Shown here: positions 31,928 through 43,400 of the stretch, in pieces
How the letters are laid out: each line of letters starts with the position of its first letter
Numbering within the stretch: the stretch's first letter is position 1
Assembly: GCA_022497145.1 (NCBI GenBank)
Contig: MU385918.1
Coordinates: 115,534-179,533, forward strand
Direction: 5' to 3'
Source of the DNA: Rostrohypoxylon terebratum
Taxonomy: Eukaryota > Ascomycota > Sordariomycetes > Xylariales > Hypoxylaceae
Length of the DNA: 64,000 nt
Translations under genes and position numbers: made by a program
The notes under the pieces: model-generated
Seen by the model: only the letters and a program-made list of their open reading frames with translations
Databases searched by the model: none
What the model was told of the DNA's origin: nothing

Positions 31928-33861
31928 TTAAGTTGAGATCTGGATCTTGAATACAAGAGCCTGGCTATCCAAATTATAACCACTACTGTCGGCATATGGT
32001 AGCTTTCCACCATTCATAAACCCATCTTGAGTGATGAAATCATTATCACTAAGACTAAAGACGTAATACTCCTCATTCGAGTTGTTAGGGTCAACAGGAA
32101 CCATTCCAATTGATTCCCATTTCTCGTTCTATTCCACGAGCACGATGAGTCAGCATACCATCATTCCAGATCTAGTTCTCGACTCAATTTTAAAGACGAT
32201 GATGAAACTTACCAGCAAATATTGGTCTTGGTCACCTCCGTTGTGGACGCCAAATCGGTTCAGCTGAGAATTGACGTTGAAATCCAGGAAGCTACAGTAT
32301 GTTGCCGCGGTGATTTTATCCTTCAGATCTCCACTCTTTTGTTTGGCAACGTTGCAACCAACACAGTCATAACCTCCAGCAGCCTTGATGTCCGTCGCAT
32401 CAGAAAGATCGAAAACATCAATCTGGCGATAGACAGAAAGCGTACTGTCAGCTCCGTGTCCCGCGCCGGAATCTCTAGATAGGACAAAGAACTGGCCGTT
32501 ATCTAGAGCGTGTATCTCCGATTGCGCCGCAGCCTTTGGATTTTTCGATGCCTTCGCCGTGGGGTCATTGTACAATGGCAGGGGCACAACCCACTCTCCT
32601 TCGTAAACGGGGGAAAGTCGATCAGAAACATCGTACTTGAGCATGCGAGTGTTCCGCATGGTTTGTTTTTCCAAGCCCTATAATCAGTTCAGCTAATGTG
32701 TTATGGCGAATGTACCATTGCGCCCTATGATCGTACTTACACCGTCTTGGACAGTCGCAGCTTGCAAGAGCACCCACAACGTCTTACCATCTTCCGAAAC
32801 AGTGAGACCTTCGAAGCCTGTGTATCATTGGCATTAACTACTATTCACTTAGCCTACATATATGGAGATCGCCAAGCCTACCATGGTTGTTATCACGGCC
32901 GCTGTCCGGGTCAGCTGGATCTACGTCATCGCCTTCTCCGTTGTTGATGTAACGCGGAGGGCTATCGGCGGAGAACGATACACTATCGTTGCGGATAGGA
33001 ATAATCGCGTCATTGGGACGAATAGCGGTCAACATCTTCCCGTCCGAGCCGAAAAGGTCTATTTCTAACGTTAGCGGGGTCATTTCTCACGTACTTACAT
33101 CCATGGCTAGTTAAATTCGCATACAGATATAAGGTCCATATTCATCAGACACCCAGAAACTTGAGTCATTATTCACGTACAACCCTTCCGAGTCAACAGG
33201 AATACGTTTACCCCCTGATCCGTCACCACCAAAGCCATCACCTGTGTAAGTAGCAATGGGAAGATCGGGGAAGCCAGAGTATGAAACGTTCCCTGTAGCA
33301 TCGGCGTCCAGTCCAGTGCAAGGGGTTCCGTCAGGTCCAGAGAAAAGTATTGTGTCTAAGTACTCGAAGTACAAGTTCGGGCCTGAGGGATTATCCACCG
33401 TCGCATTCGGCTGTGGGGTGAAGACGATGTTGAACTTATGAACTCGGGGGTTGAAGTTCAGGGTTCCTTCGGTATTCCTGACACCGATGGTCAATATTCT
33501 TAGTGCTTATATGATGCGCTACCTTCCCTCAAAGCAATTTCAACCACTTTCAAGAGTAGATGTATGCTCACCAACCACGATCCGGCAAAGACCATAGCAC
33601 ACCCGAATAACTTCCGTTATCGAGCTTCTTCCATGCGCCACGATCTAGATGTATGGATGAACCGAGCCCACCGAGCGTGTCGCCAAACTTGTCAACGGCG
33701 TTCGTTACGACATATCCGTAGCCGGCCAGTTCTTCGTACACATACTTCACACCGTTGCAAGTCGTTGTGTTTACGGTCGACGAAGCAACAGTGGTCGACT
33801 TTGGCTTACAGGCGGCGATGGCACCAGCAGCCAGGGAGAATGTGACCAAGAGCTTATTCAT
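31928..33861 (-). CDS. secreted phytase-like domain protein (esterase-like beta-propeller)
   Basis: Six exons on the - strand (33861-33572, 33477-33125, 33058-32882, 32817-32741, 32677-32213, 32128-31928) join in frame to 520 residues. A signal peptide (MNKLLVTFSLAAGAIAA) is followed by the phytase-like fold: SLPDRGWNTEGTLNFNPRVH, YVNNDSSFWVSDEYGPYIYL, AIRPNDAIIPIRN, SGRDNNHGFEGLTVSEDGKT, SEIHALDNGQFFVLSRDSG and KWESIGMVPVDPNNSNEEYY. Introns are 63-94 nt. The DEYGPYIY junction requires the GTATGC donor at 33124 and AAATAG acceptor at 33059; reading on without it gives an immediate stop. N-glycosylation sites (NATVDN, NVSYS) fit secretion. The domain family is widespread in bacteria and fungi, and its name comes from distant similarity to phytases; real activity is unproven. 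Several Asp/Asn loops could bind calcium. Confidence 0.88.
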
Positions 33862-33942
33862 GTTGCAGATTCTCAAAATCATGAATAACTACACTCACTC
33901 TACATCTTCATATAATCAATACACGTCGCGTCCCTAGCTCCA

Positions 33943-33950
33943 TACTTATA
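33943..33950 (-). promoter_or_regulatory. TATA-like element of the phytase-like gene
   Basis: Reads TATAAGTA on the - strand, about 85 bases before the ATG at 33861. A reasonable core-promoter position; similarity only. Confidence 0.3.
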
Positions 33951-34276
33951 TTCTGCGCGTTCCTGAATCTAACTACGATCTTAGACCGGGACCCACCCGG
34001 ATCTATGACCAATACGGTAGGACGACGACGCGGCCGAACCTTATTCAGCTGTCATAAATTGGCCTTGTCGCCTAAGACGCTTTATTCTAGAAGCGAATAT
34101 GTAATAAGATACCGAACTAAGGAGGTAGCAAAGCTGGGCGTTGCACCGTAATCCGGTAACAACGGCACAGCGACGATGATCGATGGAGCACGTTTCGCGT
34201 TGCCGGGGTCCTATTCGCCAAGCCCGTTGCCCACTAGCTCCTCTGAGGTGCTAGGCGACAAATCCGCTGACAGGGG

Positions 34277-34466
34277 GGGGGGGGGGGGGGGGCCCCCCCC
34301 CCAAACCATTTTAGGAAAAGGCAACACGGGGGTAAAGGGGGAAGCGGGGGGGCCGGGGGGGGTTTGAGGGTTGTGAGTAATTGGAAATTAANNNNNNNNN
34401 NCCCCGCCCCCCCCCCCCCCCGCGCCCCCCCCCCCCCGGCCCCCCCGCCCCCCCCCCCCCCCCCCC
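34277..34466. other. assembly gap flanked by poly-G / poly-C artefact
   Basis: About twenty G then ten C at 34275-34302, more G-rich runs to 34364, ten N at 34392-34401, and then almost pure C to 34466. G on one side and C on the other side of a gap is the look of low-quality read ends or a scaffold join, not normal fungal sequence. Anything at this position, including distances across it, is unreliable. Confidence 0.85.
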
Positions 34467-34672
34467 GCCAGCGACCTACCAGTTTTCGACAACTGCACTC
34501 AGGGAGAACTCTGGGAAGCGAGGGGCACGTGGGGTATTTCTGGATTGGAAGATATTGAAATTAATCACTATATATAACCGACCCTCCTGCCCAGGATTTC
34601 AAGAAAGAAGCTTGCTGTTAGCTTTGCGATAGTTTAGGTACGCTATCGATCTTTTTACAGTGGCTTGATAAA

Positions 34673-34795
34673 GCTTGCGACAGCTGGAGAGAGGTCCATT
34701 TATCAGAGTGTTTACCCTAGTAGGTTCGATTCCTATGTATCAGCGCTATTGGTATCACTCGGGTAAACCCTCTCTTTCTGCGACAAGCGAGGGAC
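34673..34795. repeat. imperfect inverted repeat / hairpin with B-box-like loop
   Basis: GAGTGTTTACCC (34706-34717) pairs with GGGTAAACCCTC further on with one mismatch. Outer arms GCTTGCGACAG...GAGAGAGG and CCTCTCTTTCTGCGACAAGC also pair, with gaps and a ~15-base bulge. The loop contains GGTTCGATTCC (34723-34733), a perfect tRNA B-box, with a possible 5-bp T-stem. No matching acceptor stem or A-box was found, so it is not called a tRNA. It could be a decayed tRNA-derived element or chance. Confidence 0.3.
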
Positions 34796-35210
34796 GACCC
34801 AAGAGAATGGGAAACCACGTGCGAAAGGAAGTGGCATGTTCAATATTTTCCTGAACGAACTTGAACCACTACGGAGTTGATTTTAGCGGAAAACTGAGGT
34901 GTTTATCTTCAATCTCTATGATGATATTAGGTAGTTCAAACCTCAATGTATAGAACGCTTAACCCCCTGTAATTAACGGCTTTTAGCTGCATGCATGATG
35001 GCTTACTTCTATTCCTAAAAGATGGCGCAGAATGAGGCAGTGCATGGGGGCGAGCCTCGTTGACGGCTTTCGTTTCGATAACTCCGTCGATACAACGGAC
35101 AGAAAATCGCATTTCCTAAAAGGTCTTCATAAAAAAACATTCGGTTGCCTTATCTCAAGGTAGTATTTCCATTGTTTCTACGAATACGAAGGATTTGAAA
35201 CTTCGATCTG

Positions 35211-37611
35211 ATGGAGGCTGCAGGGCTAGCCATTGGGGTGCTGGGAATTGCTGGACTCTTCACGGCTTGCATCGAGAATTTCAACATCGTAGTTCGCGCA
35301 AGAGAATTCAGTGAAGAGTTCGAACACCTCTGCACTCTGGTATGTACTTTTTTTTCCAGCAACGATGTTTACTACCTAACGATATATATTTATTTATTAG
35401 CTTGCGCTGCAACAAATTCGACTGGTGATATGGGGAGAAACACTTGGACTTGCCCCGCCCTTTGGCGCCAGAGCACCGAAGCCATATAACCGCGCTCTTG
35501 AAAGGCCGGACATTCGACCGTCTATTGAGACGACTCTCAACCAACTTCGGAATTTGCTAGCCAAGGCAGATACGATTACCGGCCGGTACGCCTCAGAGGA
35601 ACAAGAGAGAGCTTCTGAGCTGTCAGAGAGATGTGTTACTTCTGATTCGAAGGGCATGACAATATTTCGCGACTCATACCAACAATTCAAAAATAAGATT
35701 AAAAAGAACCAAAAGGACAAATCCTTATGGCAAGTGACGCGTTGGTCTATACAAGACTACGAAAGATTCGAGAGATTAGTAACCAATATTCGCGACTTGG
35801 TTGACGCACTGGAAAGCATTACCAGTGCGCTTGGCATATTAGCGCAACAACAGTCTTTGTTGATAGACGAAATCGAATCGATCTCCGATGCTAGCAGTCT
35901 AAGGCTTTTATCGTTGGTCGGATCATCTACCTCGGCGCCTGTAGCAATTAGAGCAATCTCGGATACAGCTAGCGCCCGGTTAACATATCTAACATCGAGT
36001 TCGCGATCTTATCATACTGCGAGAACAGAGCAATCTCACACTGGTAGATATGACCACCTCAAGGCTATGATGTCAAAAGCACAAGCTGCAGAGGCATTAC
36101 AGTCGCGGGGTCAGGCCAGAGTCAAAAGTAGCCGCGGAATTGACGCTGAGGCCGAAGCTAGCTGGATCGCTGAAACAACAACGGTTCGAACCACTACGGA
36201 CGTGCCACAGAATCAGAGGTGGATGGCAGCACTCACCAGCGGCAGAACGACAGATGTAGCATCAGAACCCGAATTTTCTTCGAAAGATGCCGAGTACGGC
36301 CGAGCTCTCAAAGACAATAGAAACCATGATAGCATGCTTTATAGCGATAATGCAGCAAAGTTGATAGCTCAAGCACACGAAGGCGTTCCGCTTGCTCGTC
36401 GCATGTTTCTGGAGTTGCGAAATATCCGTCGCGCTGATATACCCTTCATCAGTGCCGCACCGGTGGGTGATCAGTTGGATAAAATAGTTGCTTGTATTGA
36501 AGGTCCGCCTGGAACGCCGTATGAAGGTGGCACATTTTGGATCGCGGTTAAGATTATGGAATCGAAGCCCCCTGCATTGAGGTTTCATACGAAAATATAT
36601 CATCCGAATATCGATCCTAGAGGGAAAGTTTGCGCTGACTACGGTGCATGGTGGCGAGATGCTAGTCTGCTCAACGAGTCCGGTGGTACGGGCAATCAAC
36701 GAGCTCTACCTTGGTTCTCCGAACACGTCACCAACCACTATTCTTTAGGATCTCTCCTTGTTGCACTCTGTGGCCTACTCGCAAGCCCCAATATCAACGA
36801 TCCGCTCGTCCCTGAAATCGCAGAGAAGTATCTTACTGATTATGAAGCCTATTGTGAGGCTGCAAAATTGTATACGGAGCGCTTTGCCCACTCAGAGAGG
36901 CCAGATATTACAGAGTTGATATTCCCCGAAGAAAATAACATTGATCCAACTATTGAGGTTGCGGAATATCATCCCAAACCAACCACAGCAAGTTTAGGGC
37001 CACGACAGGTCATATTGGATTCGTCTCTGGTTTGGGAGCGGATCTCTTCTCATCGTCTTGAGCTGTCAAAATTAAAGGATCTTCTCTCCCAATGGTTTCC
37101 AGATATTGAAATCGTCTGCAACGCGGTATGACCACCTACATACTTATCTATTCTCTAACCAATCTCGCTAAAACTATTCTTGCAGCTAGCACACGAACCT
37201 TGGTACTGTGTTGCCTTGCCAAGGTCACTCACCTCCGTAAGTAGCTAACTCTACATGCCCATTAGCGGCAAAAGTCAGAATCCCTCTTATTAATTCATAT
37301 AGTCCCAACGTCAACACATTCATACATTAAGGTCTATACAGGACGAGAAAGCCGACGACGCCTCAGATTCGGACGAAGAGATCGCTCCTACTTTGCGAAA
37401 AAGAGTATCTTCGTCCGAAAAGAGTGCTCCTCCTTTCCATTCTCTCCAAAGAAGAGCATCTTTCAGCTCTATGAGCTCTCAAGGATCTTCAACGTATATC
37501 AGTGACGATCGTAGTTCGACCTCTTCGCGGCAATCCACGACCTACAGGATTCAACAGAGGCGGACGAGAAGCATCAAATCGCGATTTTTAAAAGCATTCA
37601 AGAATCTATAA
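35211..37611 (+). CDS. HeLo (HET-S/LopB-type) domain fused to an E2 ubiquitin-conjugating (UBC) domain
   Basis: Four exons (35211-35339, 35401-37125, 37186-37236, 37342-37611) give 724 residues, all junctions phase 0. Residues 1 to ~200 are a HeLo domain: AIGVLGIAGLFTACIENFN, an EEFEHLCTLLALQQIRLVIW segment, and WSIQDYERFERLVTNIRDLV, the arrangement of the HET-S N-terminal domain, whose first helix can insert in membranes. A Ser/Thr-rich linker follows. Residues ~375-538 are a UBC fold: helix 1 LARRMFLELRNI, EGPPGTPYEGGTFW, FHTKIYHPNI and a C-terminal LASPNINDPLVPEIAEKYLT. HPN (444-446) is followed by Cys454 in KVCADY; this 8-residue spacing equals that of active E2 enzymes, so the catalytic Cys is probably functional. 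A ~20-residue insert precedes the next helix. The tail is Ser/Arg-rich and basic. Inference: an effector or regulator of fungal cell death using ubiquitin transfer. Confidence 0.85.
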
Positions 37612-38141
37612 GAGGACCTAAGCTCTCGATACGATGTCATAATTAGTAATTACCCTATGATATTCTGATGCCTAGCTGAGATAATTCATGTGAAGAGGAT
37701 TATTCGGCGACGTAATCCTCAAATAGTATTGTACGATTAGTTATATGCCTCTTTGATCGGATGGGATTGGAGCTAGGAAGCAATGATCATGAATGACTGT
37801 GCTTACATCGGATGCATCATTCCGAGAGTGCCTAGGTCGGTTATCTTGGATGATAACAGATGTTACGCAATCGGTATTCAATAGAAATTTTCACCCTCAA
37901 ATAAAAATTGCGAATGTTGACAGTGCTAAACTTTCGGAACTGAGATGAAAAGGGATAAAACCCGACCGTCTGGTTTTAGCGGTCATTAAAGTTAAGCGGG
38001 TGACACGTTAGCCTACGGGATAAACCTACTAACCTAATATTTGATGCATTAAGGGTGGATACTGTTTATCTCGATATCTCGATCGGAATGCGGGAATGAC
38101 TCATCCTCATCCTCATCTTCTATATAGAACCCCTGTTATGT
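37612..38141. other. convergent intergenic spacer
   Basis: Half a kilobase between the 3' ends of the HeLo-UBC and esterase genes; AT-rich, nothing recognised. Confidence 0.6.
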
Positions 38142-39342
38142 CTATTTCCACGCGACCTCATATAACCACTCGCCCGCGACTTTCTGATATGCCGTCTCCT
38201 TCAACCTAGCATCCTCCAACGACTCCTCGCCATGCCACTTCAGCGGCATCCGATCAAACCCGTGGATCTGATCGGGCACGAGTAGCCACCGGACGCTGGT
38301 CTTCCCATCCTCGTCCCTCTTCTCAAAAGCGAACCTCTCATCATCAAGAACGAACTCCCCCTTCCCCGCAGACCGCTTCTCCCTGCCGACCCGGTCCGAC
38401 AGCGCGGGTTCGGGGCGTCCGGCCAGCTTCCTCGCCATGCACCACGCCTCGTGCGCGAGCTGATCCAGCTCCGCGGACACGAAGAAGATATGCGGGGGCA
38501 GCGCCTCGCGGGGCGCGAAATACGGCGAGAGGAGCGGCTGCCTCATGTCCTCGCCCGGGTTGATGTAGCTCCACAGGAACGCCGGGCACAGCATCTCGAG
38601 GAAATCCCTCTTCTCGGCGCGCATGCCGGACCCGAGCTCCGGCTTGTAGTACCGCGTCTGCAGCTTGACGTCCATCGGGATGCTCTTGTCGACCACGGCG
38701 TACACGGGCAGCGCGGCTTTCGACTGCAGCTTCGCCCGGATCGAGGGCAGCTGGCACACGCTCAGGGTCAGGCTGCCGCCCGCGGAGAACCCGCCCACGG
38801 CGATGCGGGCTTTGTCGATCGGGAGGCTGGCGTCGGAGTGGATGGCGAGCATCAGCGCTTCGAGGTCGTAGGTCGCGGTGGGGAAGGGGTACGCGGGCGC
38901 CTTGCGGTAGTTGAGCGCGATCACGAGCACGTTGTGCATGTTCGCGAAGTTCCAGTTCCACTTGTCGTCGTCATTGGGGTGGCCGAGGCAAAAACCGCCT
39001 CCGTGGATGCTGAAGAAGGTGGGGAGTGGCGTCTGTGAAGTTTTGGGGTCGTAGGATTGGGGGAAGAAGATCCTGCATTGGTTTCCTGTTAGATCGTTAC
39101 ATTGTAACCTCAAGCTTTTCGGTATCACCATACCTGATAGGCAGTGACGGTCGACATTGGTAATATTTTATGGTCGTCGGAGGGAATTCGGTGGGGGTTT
39201 TCCATTCCCTATACCATAAGGTGAGTTCGCCCAATGTTTGGAGGGCATAAATGGTGGCACCGCAGGAGATTCGTTGGAGAAGAGGTACACGAGTCTGCTT
39301 GTCCATGCGGACGTCAATGTCTTGTTTCACCCCGTTCTGCAT
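38142..39342 (-). CDS. alpha/beta hydrolase (HSL-type esterase/lipase, Abhydrolase_3)
   Basis: Two exons (39342-39134, 39072-38142; a 61 nt intron GTATGG...ATGCAG) give 379 residues. The join LPIR-IFFPQSYDP places the lid-forming N-terminus before FFSIHGGGFCLGHP, which holds the HGGG oxyanion-hole motif of the hormone-sensitive-lipase family. Ser166 in GGFSAGGS is the nucleophile; LDQLAHEAW and DQIHGFDR supply candidate Asp and His. A shorter ORF starting inside the intron at 39131 is an artefact. Such enzymes hydrolyse short-chain esters or lactones; many in fungi are linked to detoxification or tailoring of secondary metabolites. The gene is GC-rich, especially 38330-38990, unlike its AT-rich flanks. 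It is divergent from the ABCC transporter gene, sharing the 1.07 kb between them, which suggests but does not prove common regulation. Confidence 0.9.
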
Positions 39343-40414
39343 GACTTGCTTGGCTTATGGATATCTACAACCGACGGAAATTTCAAGAAAACGGCTATTT
39401 CTTGAGGTGTGAGGTAAGTGTCGCAATTCAATCAAGTTTTTGGGATCTGTCTCATGGATTTAATGGACATCCGGTTAGGCGAGCGCAGGCGTGCTGCCTT
39501 ACGTAGCAGGAGACGCGGCCACTGCATCCTGAATTAATATACGGGCTACCACTGCTACCACATTTGTACATTTGTACTTATGCAGGGTACCTCCAGTGCC
39601 ATTTTCCCGGCCGGGTATCTTCTTCAGCCAGCCCTACCACTATTATCGCTTTATCTTTGGGGCAAGTTCAGGGTCTACCTACTGCGTACATGTCGTACGG
39701 TGTACCAAGCCCACTAACCCACATTGACTTGCATCGGACTCGTATTTGGTCGAGGTCTCGGAGTTAGCCATATCGATAAGGAGCAATTGCGTAATAATAT
39801 ATTTCCGATCTTTCCGTCCTCGGGTCCAATGCTCCCGAGATTGGCGGCTCTTAAAACTCAAAAGCTTTCTCGAGGTTCTCCGAATGATGCCCAGGTGTTC
39901 ATCATTCACACTTTCTCTTAACCAAGCTATATAGTATATATATCAGAGGTTGCTCGGAACTCGACCTCAAATCTCGAATAGCTTCCTTGAAGGCATATCG
40001 ACACCATTAGCCGAGCCCTACCCGCTTTATTCAAGCTAATGTTATCATGTTAGACATTCTACATAGACGAAAATGTAATCGGAGTCGTGCAATTTATGGC
40101 TAGACCTGTGGATACAGTCTATATACGCCGTATCCGACCGCCTATAACGTGTGAAGCTAAGCTTGTTTTGGCGATAGTTGCGATGTAAAAGGCCGGCATA
40201 TGCCTGGATATTTGCGATACGGAGTTCGGCATTGTGCCGTTTCTGGCTGGTTTTCGACTCATTAGAATTTAGAGCTCCTTCGCCTTCAATTCCAGGCTTC
40301 CATGTAAGCATCTGGGCACTTTTTTTTATAATGCCCTCCGACCGCGACTGTCAACAGATTGATTTCTGTTTTCAGGTCTTTATCGCTCGTTTGAGTGAAT
40401 TGGGTTGAAGCAGG
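39343..40414. other. shared divergent promoter region (esterase / ABCC)
   Basis: 1.07 kb between two genes transcribed away from each other. AT-rich with a TATATAT stretch near 39933-39941 and a TATA-like site near the ABCC start. No gene of its own is seen; ORFs on both strands here lack domains. Confidence 0.6.
40327..40332 (+). promoter_or_regulatory. TATA-like element of the ABCC gene
   Basis: TATAAT directly after a T-run, about 85 bases upstream of the ATG at 40415. Confidence 0.3.
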
Positions 40415-43400
40415 ATGTTGTTTTCTGCATGCGCGGATACTAATGACCAGTCTCTAGGACCCAATATCCTAGGCTGTCGTGGAGATTTCGACTTCACTAT
40501 CAAGTTCGAGCAATTGTTTTTCTCGCTCGTGCCAGCGGTCATTTTCATCCTCGCGTCACCATGGCGAATTGCATTTCTCGCAAGAAGACCTACTATTGTA
40601 GGCGCGCCATTGCTCCGGCTAGCAAAAATTGTGAGTCATCGACATAATCAATTGATGCTTGTTCACGTTCTTGCTCATCGACTTAGGGTGTTCTCGTCTC
40701 GTATGCTTCCCTTGAGCTCTCCCAACTGATCCTCATTACGGTGCTTCCTTTTGGTGCCAGCAATGTCGATATTGTCTCTTCGGTGCTTCGTCTTACTGCT
40801 GCTCTTTGCATGATTGGTCTCTCTTACTTCGACCATAGCAAGTCACCAAGGCCCTCCATCTTCCTCAGTGGATATTTGTTCCTCACAGTTCTCTTCGATG
40901 TCGCCCAAGCCCGAACCTTTTGGCTAGCCTCCTTGACTCGATCAGAAATTGCGTTTACTGCTATCTTCACAGCTGCATTGACTATGAAAATTGTCATGCT
41001 CTTGCTCGAAGCCCAGCGCAAAACCAGATGGGTGAACTGGGACTCGAAAGATCACAGCCCGGAAGAAACCAGCGGTATTTATACTCTTGGTGCTTACTTC
41101 TGGCTCAATAAGCTCTTTCTTGATGGTTATAATAAGGCTTTGAGGATACGCGACCTCTATCCTCTGGACCAAAACCTGGCCGCCAGGCACCTCTCCGAAC
41201 GCTTCTCACGGCGTATAGATCAAGCTAAAGGTAGCGGCCATGAAATCGGGCTCAAGAAAGCTTTGGCGAAAACGCTGCTGGTTCCTATGATACTCCCAAT
41301 CCCAGCGAGGCTCGTGACAATTGGCTCCTTCTTCTGCCAACCCCTATTCATAAGCAGTCTCACTAGCCAGCTTGCCCAATCCGAACCGATCCCGGCGAAT
41401 ATCGGGTACGGATTTATCGGTGCTAGCATCTGCATCTACTCCACGATTGCCATTTCGCAATCATTGTATTGGTATTTCCAACATCGTATGCTGTACATGA
41501 TGCGTGCGTGTCTAGTGTCAGCCATCTACACAAAAACAACAGAAGCCCGCGCGGCTGACGGAGAAGAGAATGCGTCTCTAACATTGATGAGCGCCGATAT
41601 TGAACGTATCATGAGAGGCGCACAATTCATTCATGAGCTTGTATGTGTTTTTACTTATATTTTCTCCTTTTATATAACCCTTATACAATACTCTAGTCGC
41701 CGATTTGTTTTCTATCGCGTGTGAGCACCGCTGACTTGTTCCTTTCCCAGTGGGCCAATTTAATTGAAGTTTCTGTTTCTTCTTGGTTGCTATACAACTT
41801 ACTCGGCGCTGCCTTCGTAGCGCCCATAGTGATCGTTCTATTATGTGTGATCGGGGTATCCCTCTTCATGAGATTAATGGATGGGTCGCAAAAGAAATGG
41901 ATGGCTGGGGTTCAAAAACGTGTCGGGCTGACCTCCGGCGTGATTGGAAACATGAAGAATATTAAGATATCTGGCCTCACCAACCCAATCGCCCGCTTTA
42001 TCGAGAAGCTTCGAGTAGACGAGTTGAAAGCAGGGTCAAATTTTCGACAAATGTCGTTGATGTGTGCAATTTTTTCCTATATCCCGCTCCTCCTATCTCC
42101 TGCAATAACCTTCGGGATAGCTCGGCGAAGCCTGGATGCTACGAAATTGTTTACTTCGCTCTCCTACCTTTTACTTATGGCAACCCCGCTTAACAGTCTG
42201 TTCCAGACATTGCCTCAGATGGCCGCAGGCGTCGCTTGTCTAAGCCGCATCCAAGAATTCCTCGAGAGTAAACGACGCGACGATTACCGTACCATAACCG
42301 CGGCGCCGGGGGGAGACATAGAAAAGCCCGCTTTTGACCAACCCGATAAATCACCAGCTGTCATCATAGAGAATGGTAGCTTTGGTTGGAAGCCCGAAAA
42401 GATGGTCCTTAATAACCTTAACATCGAGATCCCTAGAAATTCTCTTACAATAGTCGTTGGACCGATCGCCTCGGGAAAATCGTCACTATGTAAAACGCTT
42501 TTAGGAGAAATACCTTATAGCAAAGGGACGGTAACGATGAGTACTAAGATCTCGCGTGTGGGCTACTGCGATCAAACACCGTTTCTATCAAACAACAGCA
42601 TTAGAGAAAACATCATTGGCTATTCGCCGTTTGATGCTCAACGTTATGCCGAAGTTGTTAGGGGGACTATGCTCGGTGTCGACTTCGAAACACTACCTCA
42701 GGCAGATAAGACGAACGTTGGAAGCAATGGCATCACTCTCTCCGGAGGTCAGAGGCAACGCGTTTCACTGGCGAGATGTCTTTACTTGCAGTCCGATCTC
42801 TTGATAATGGATGATATCTTCAGCGGGCTGGATGCAGATACCGAAGACCAAGTTTTCAAGCGCGTGTTTGGGGTGAATGGAATATTGAGCCGACGGCAGG
42901 CAACAGTCATCTTATGCACACACTCGGTTCGACATCTTCCATCTGCCACACACATCATCGCTTTAGGCACCGATGGTACCGTCGTGGAGCAAGGAACCTT
43001 CAGCGATCTCATCGCCAACCAAAGCTATATTCACAGCCTTGGTATCAAGGCCTCATCAACAAGCCAGACAAGTATTGAAGATACCGGGTCCGAGGACAGT
43101 ACCACTGAACCTCAGTCGAACTCGCTAGAAAAGGTCCAGACGGAATCCCCTGGAATAGGAGAGAATGATAAAGCGCGGCCCGACGGCGATTCAGCAGCCT
43201 ACGTAGTATACATCAAAAGCATGGGAATAATACCTTTCGCAGCAATGCTCATCATGGGGCTTCTCTTCGGCTTCTTCTACAATTTTCCGACTATCTGGCT
43301 AACATATTGGTCGGCCGATGCTGTCGCTGCCAATCCTTCGCATTCCTTCGGATACTATGCAGGAATATACGCCTTGCTCGAAGTTTGTGCCATGATTTCG

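Larger units (their letters stand above)
33862..35210. other. divergent intergenic region with assembly gap
   Basis: Lies between the phytase-like gene (-) and the HeLo-UBC gene (+). It holds a TATA-like site for the phytase-like gene, a gap of ten N within homopolymer sequence, and an imperfect hairpin at about 34673-34795. The Gly- and Pro-rich ORFs around 34176-34632 are products of the poly-G/poly-C tracts. No gene is supported, but unknown sequence may be missing at the gap. Confidence 0.6.

Noticed and set aside
33111..33130. Frame break in the phytase-like gene after DEYGPYI
   Set aside because: A GTATGC donor and AAATAG acceptor restore DEYGPYIYLFGSDG exactly, so an intron explains the stop.
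34176..34632. Gly- and Pro-rich ORFs
   Set aside because: They are translations of poly-G/poly-C around the assembly gap and contain unknown residues.
34660..34745. tRNA gene around the B-box at 34723-34733
   Set aside because: The T-arm is good, but no acceptor-stem partner for GTATCAG and no A-box were found upstream.
37342..37611. HET-s-like prion-forming tail at the C-terminus of the HeLo-UBC protein
   Set aside because: The tail is Ser/Arg-rich and basic; no Asn/Gly-containing amyloid repeat pair is visible.
39097..39131. Alternative start of the esterase within its intron
   Set aside because: Splicing 39073-39133 gives a continuous family-like N-terminus; the intronic ATG would remove it.
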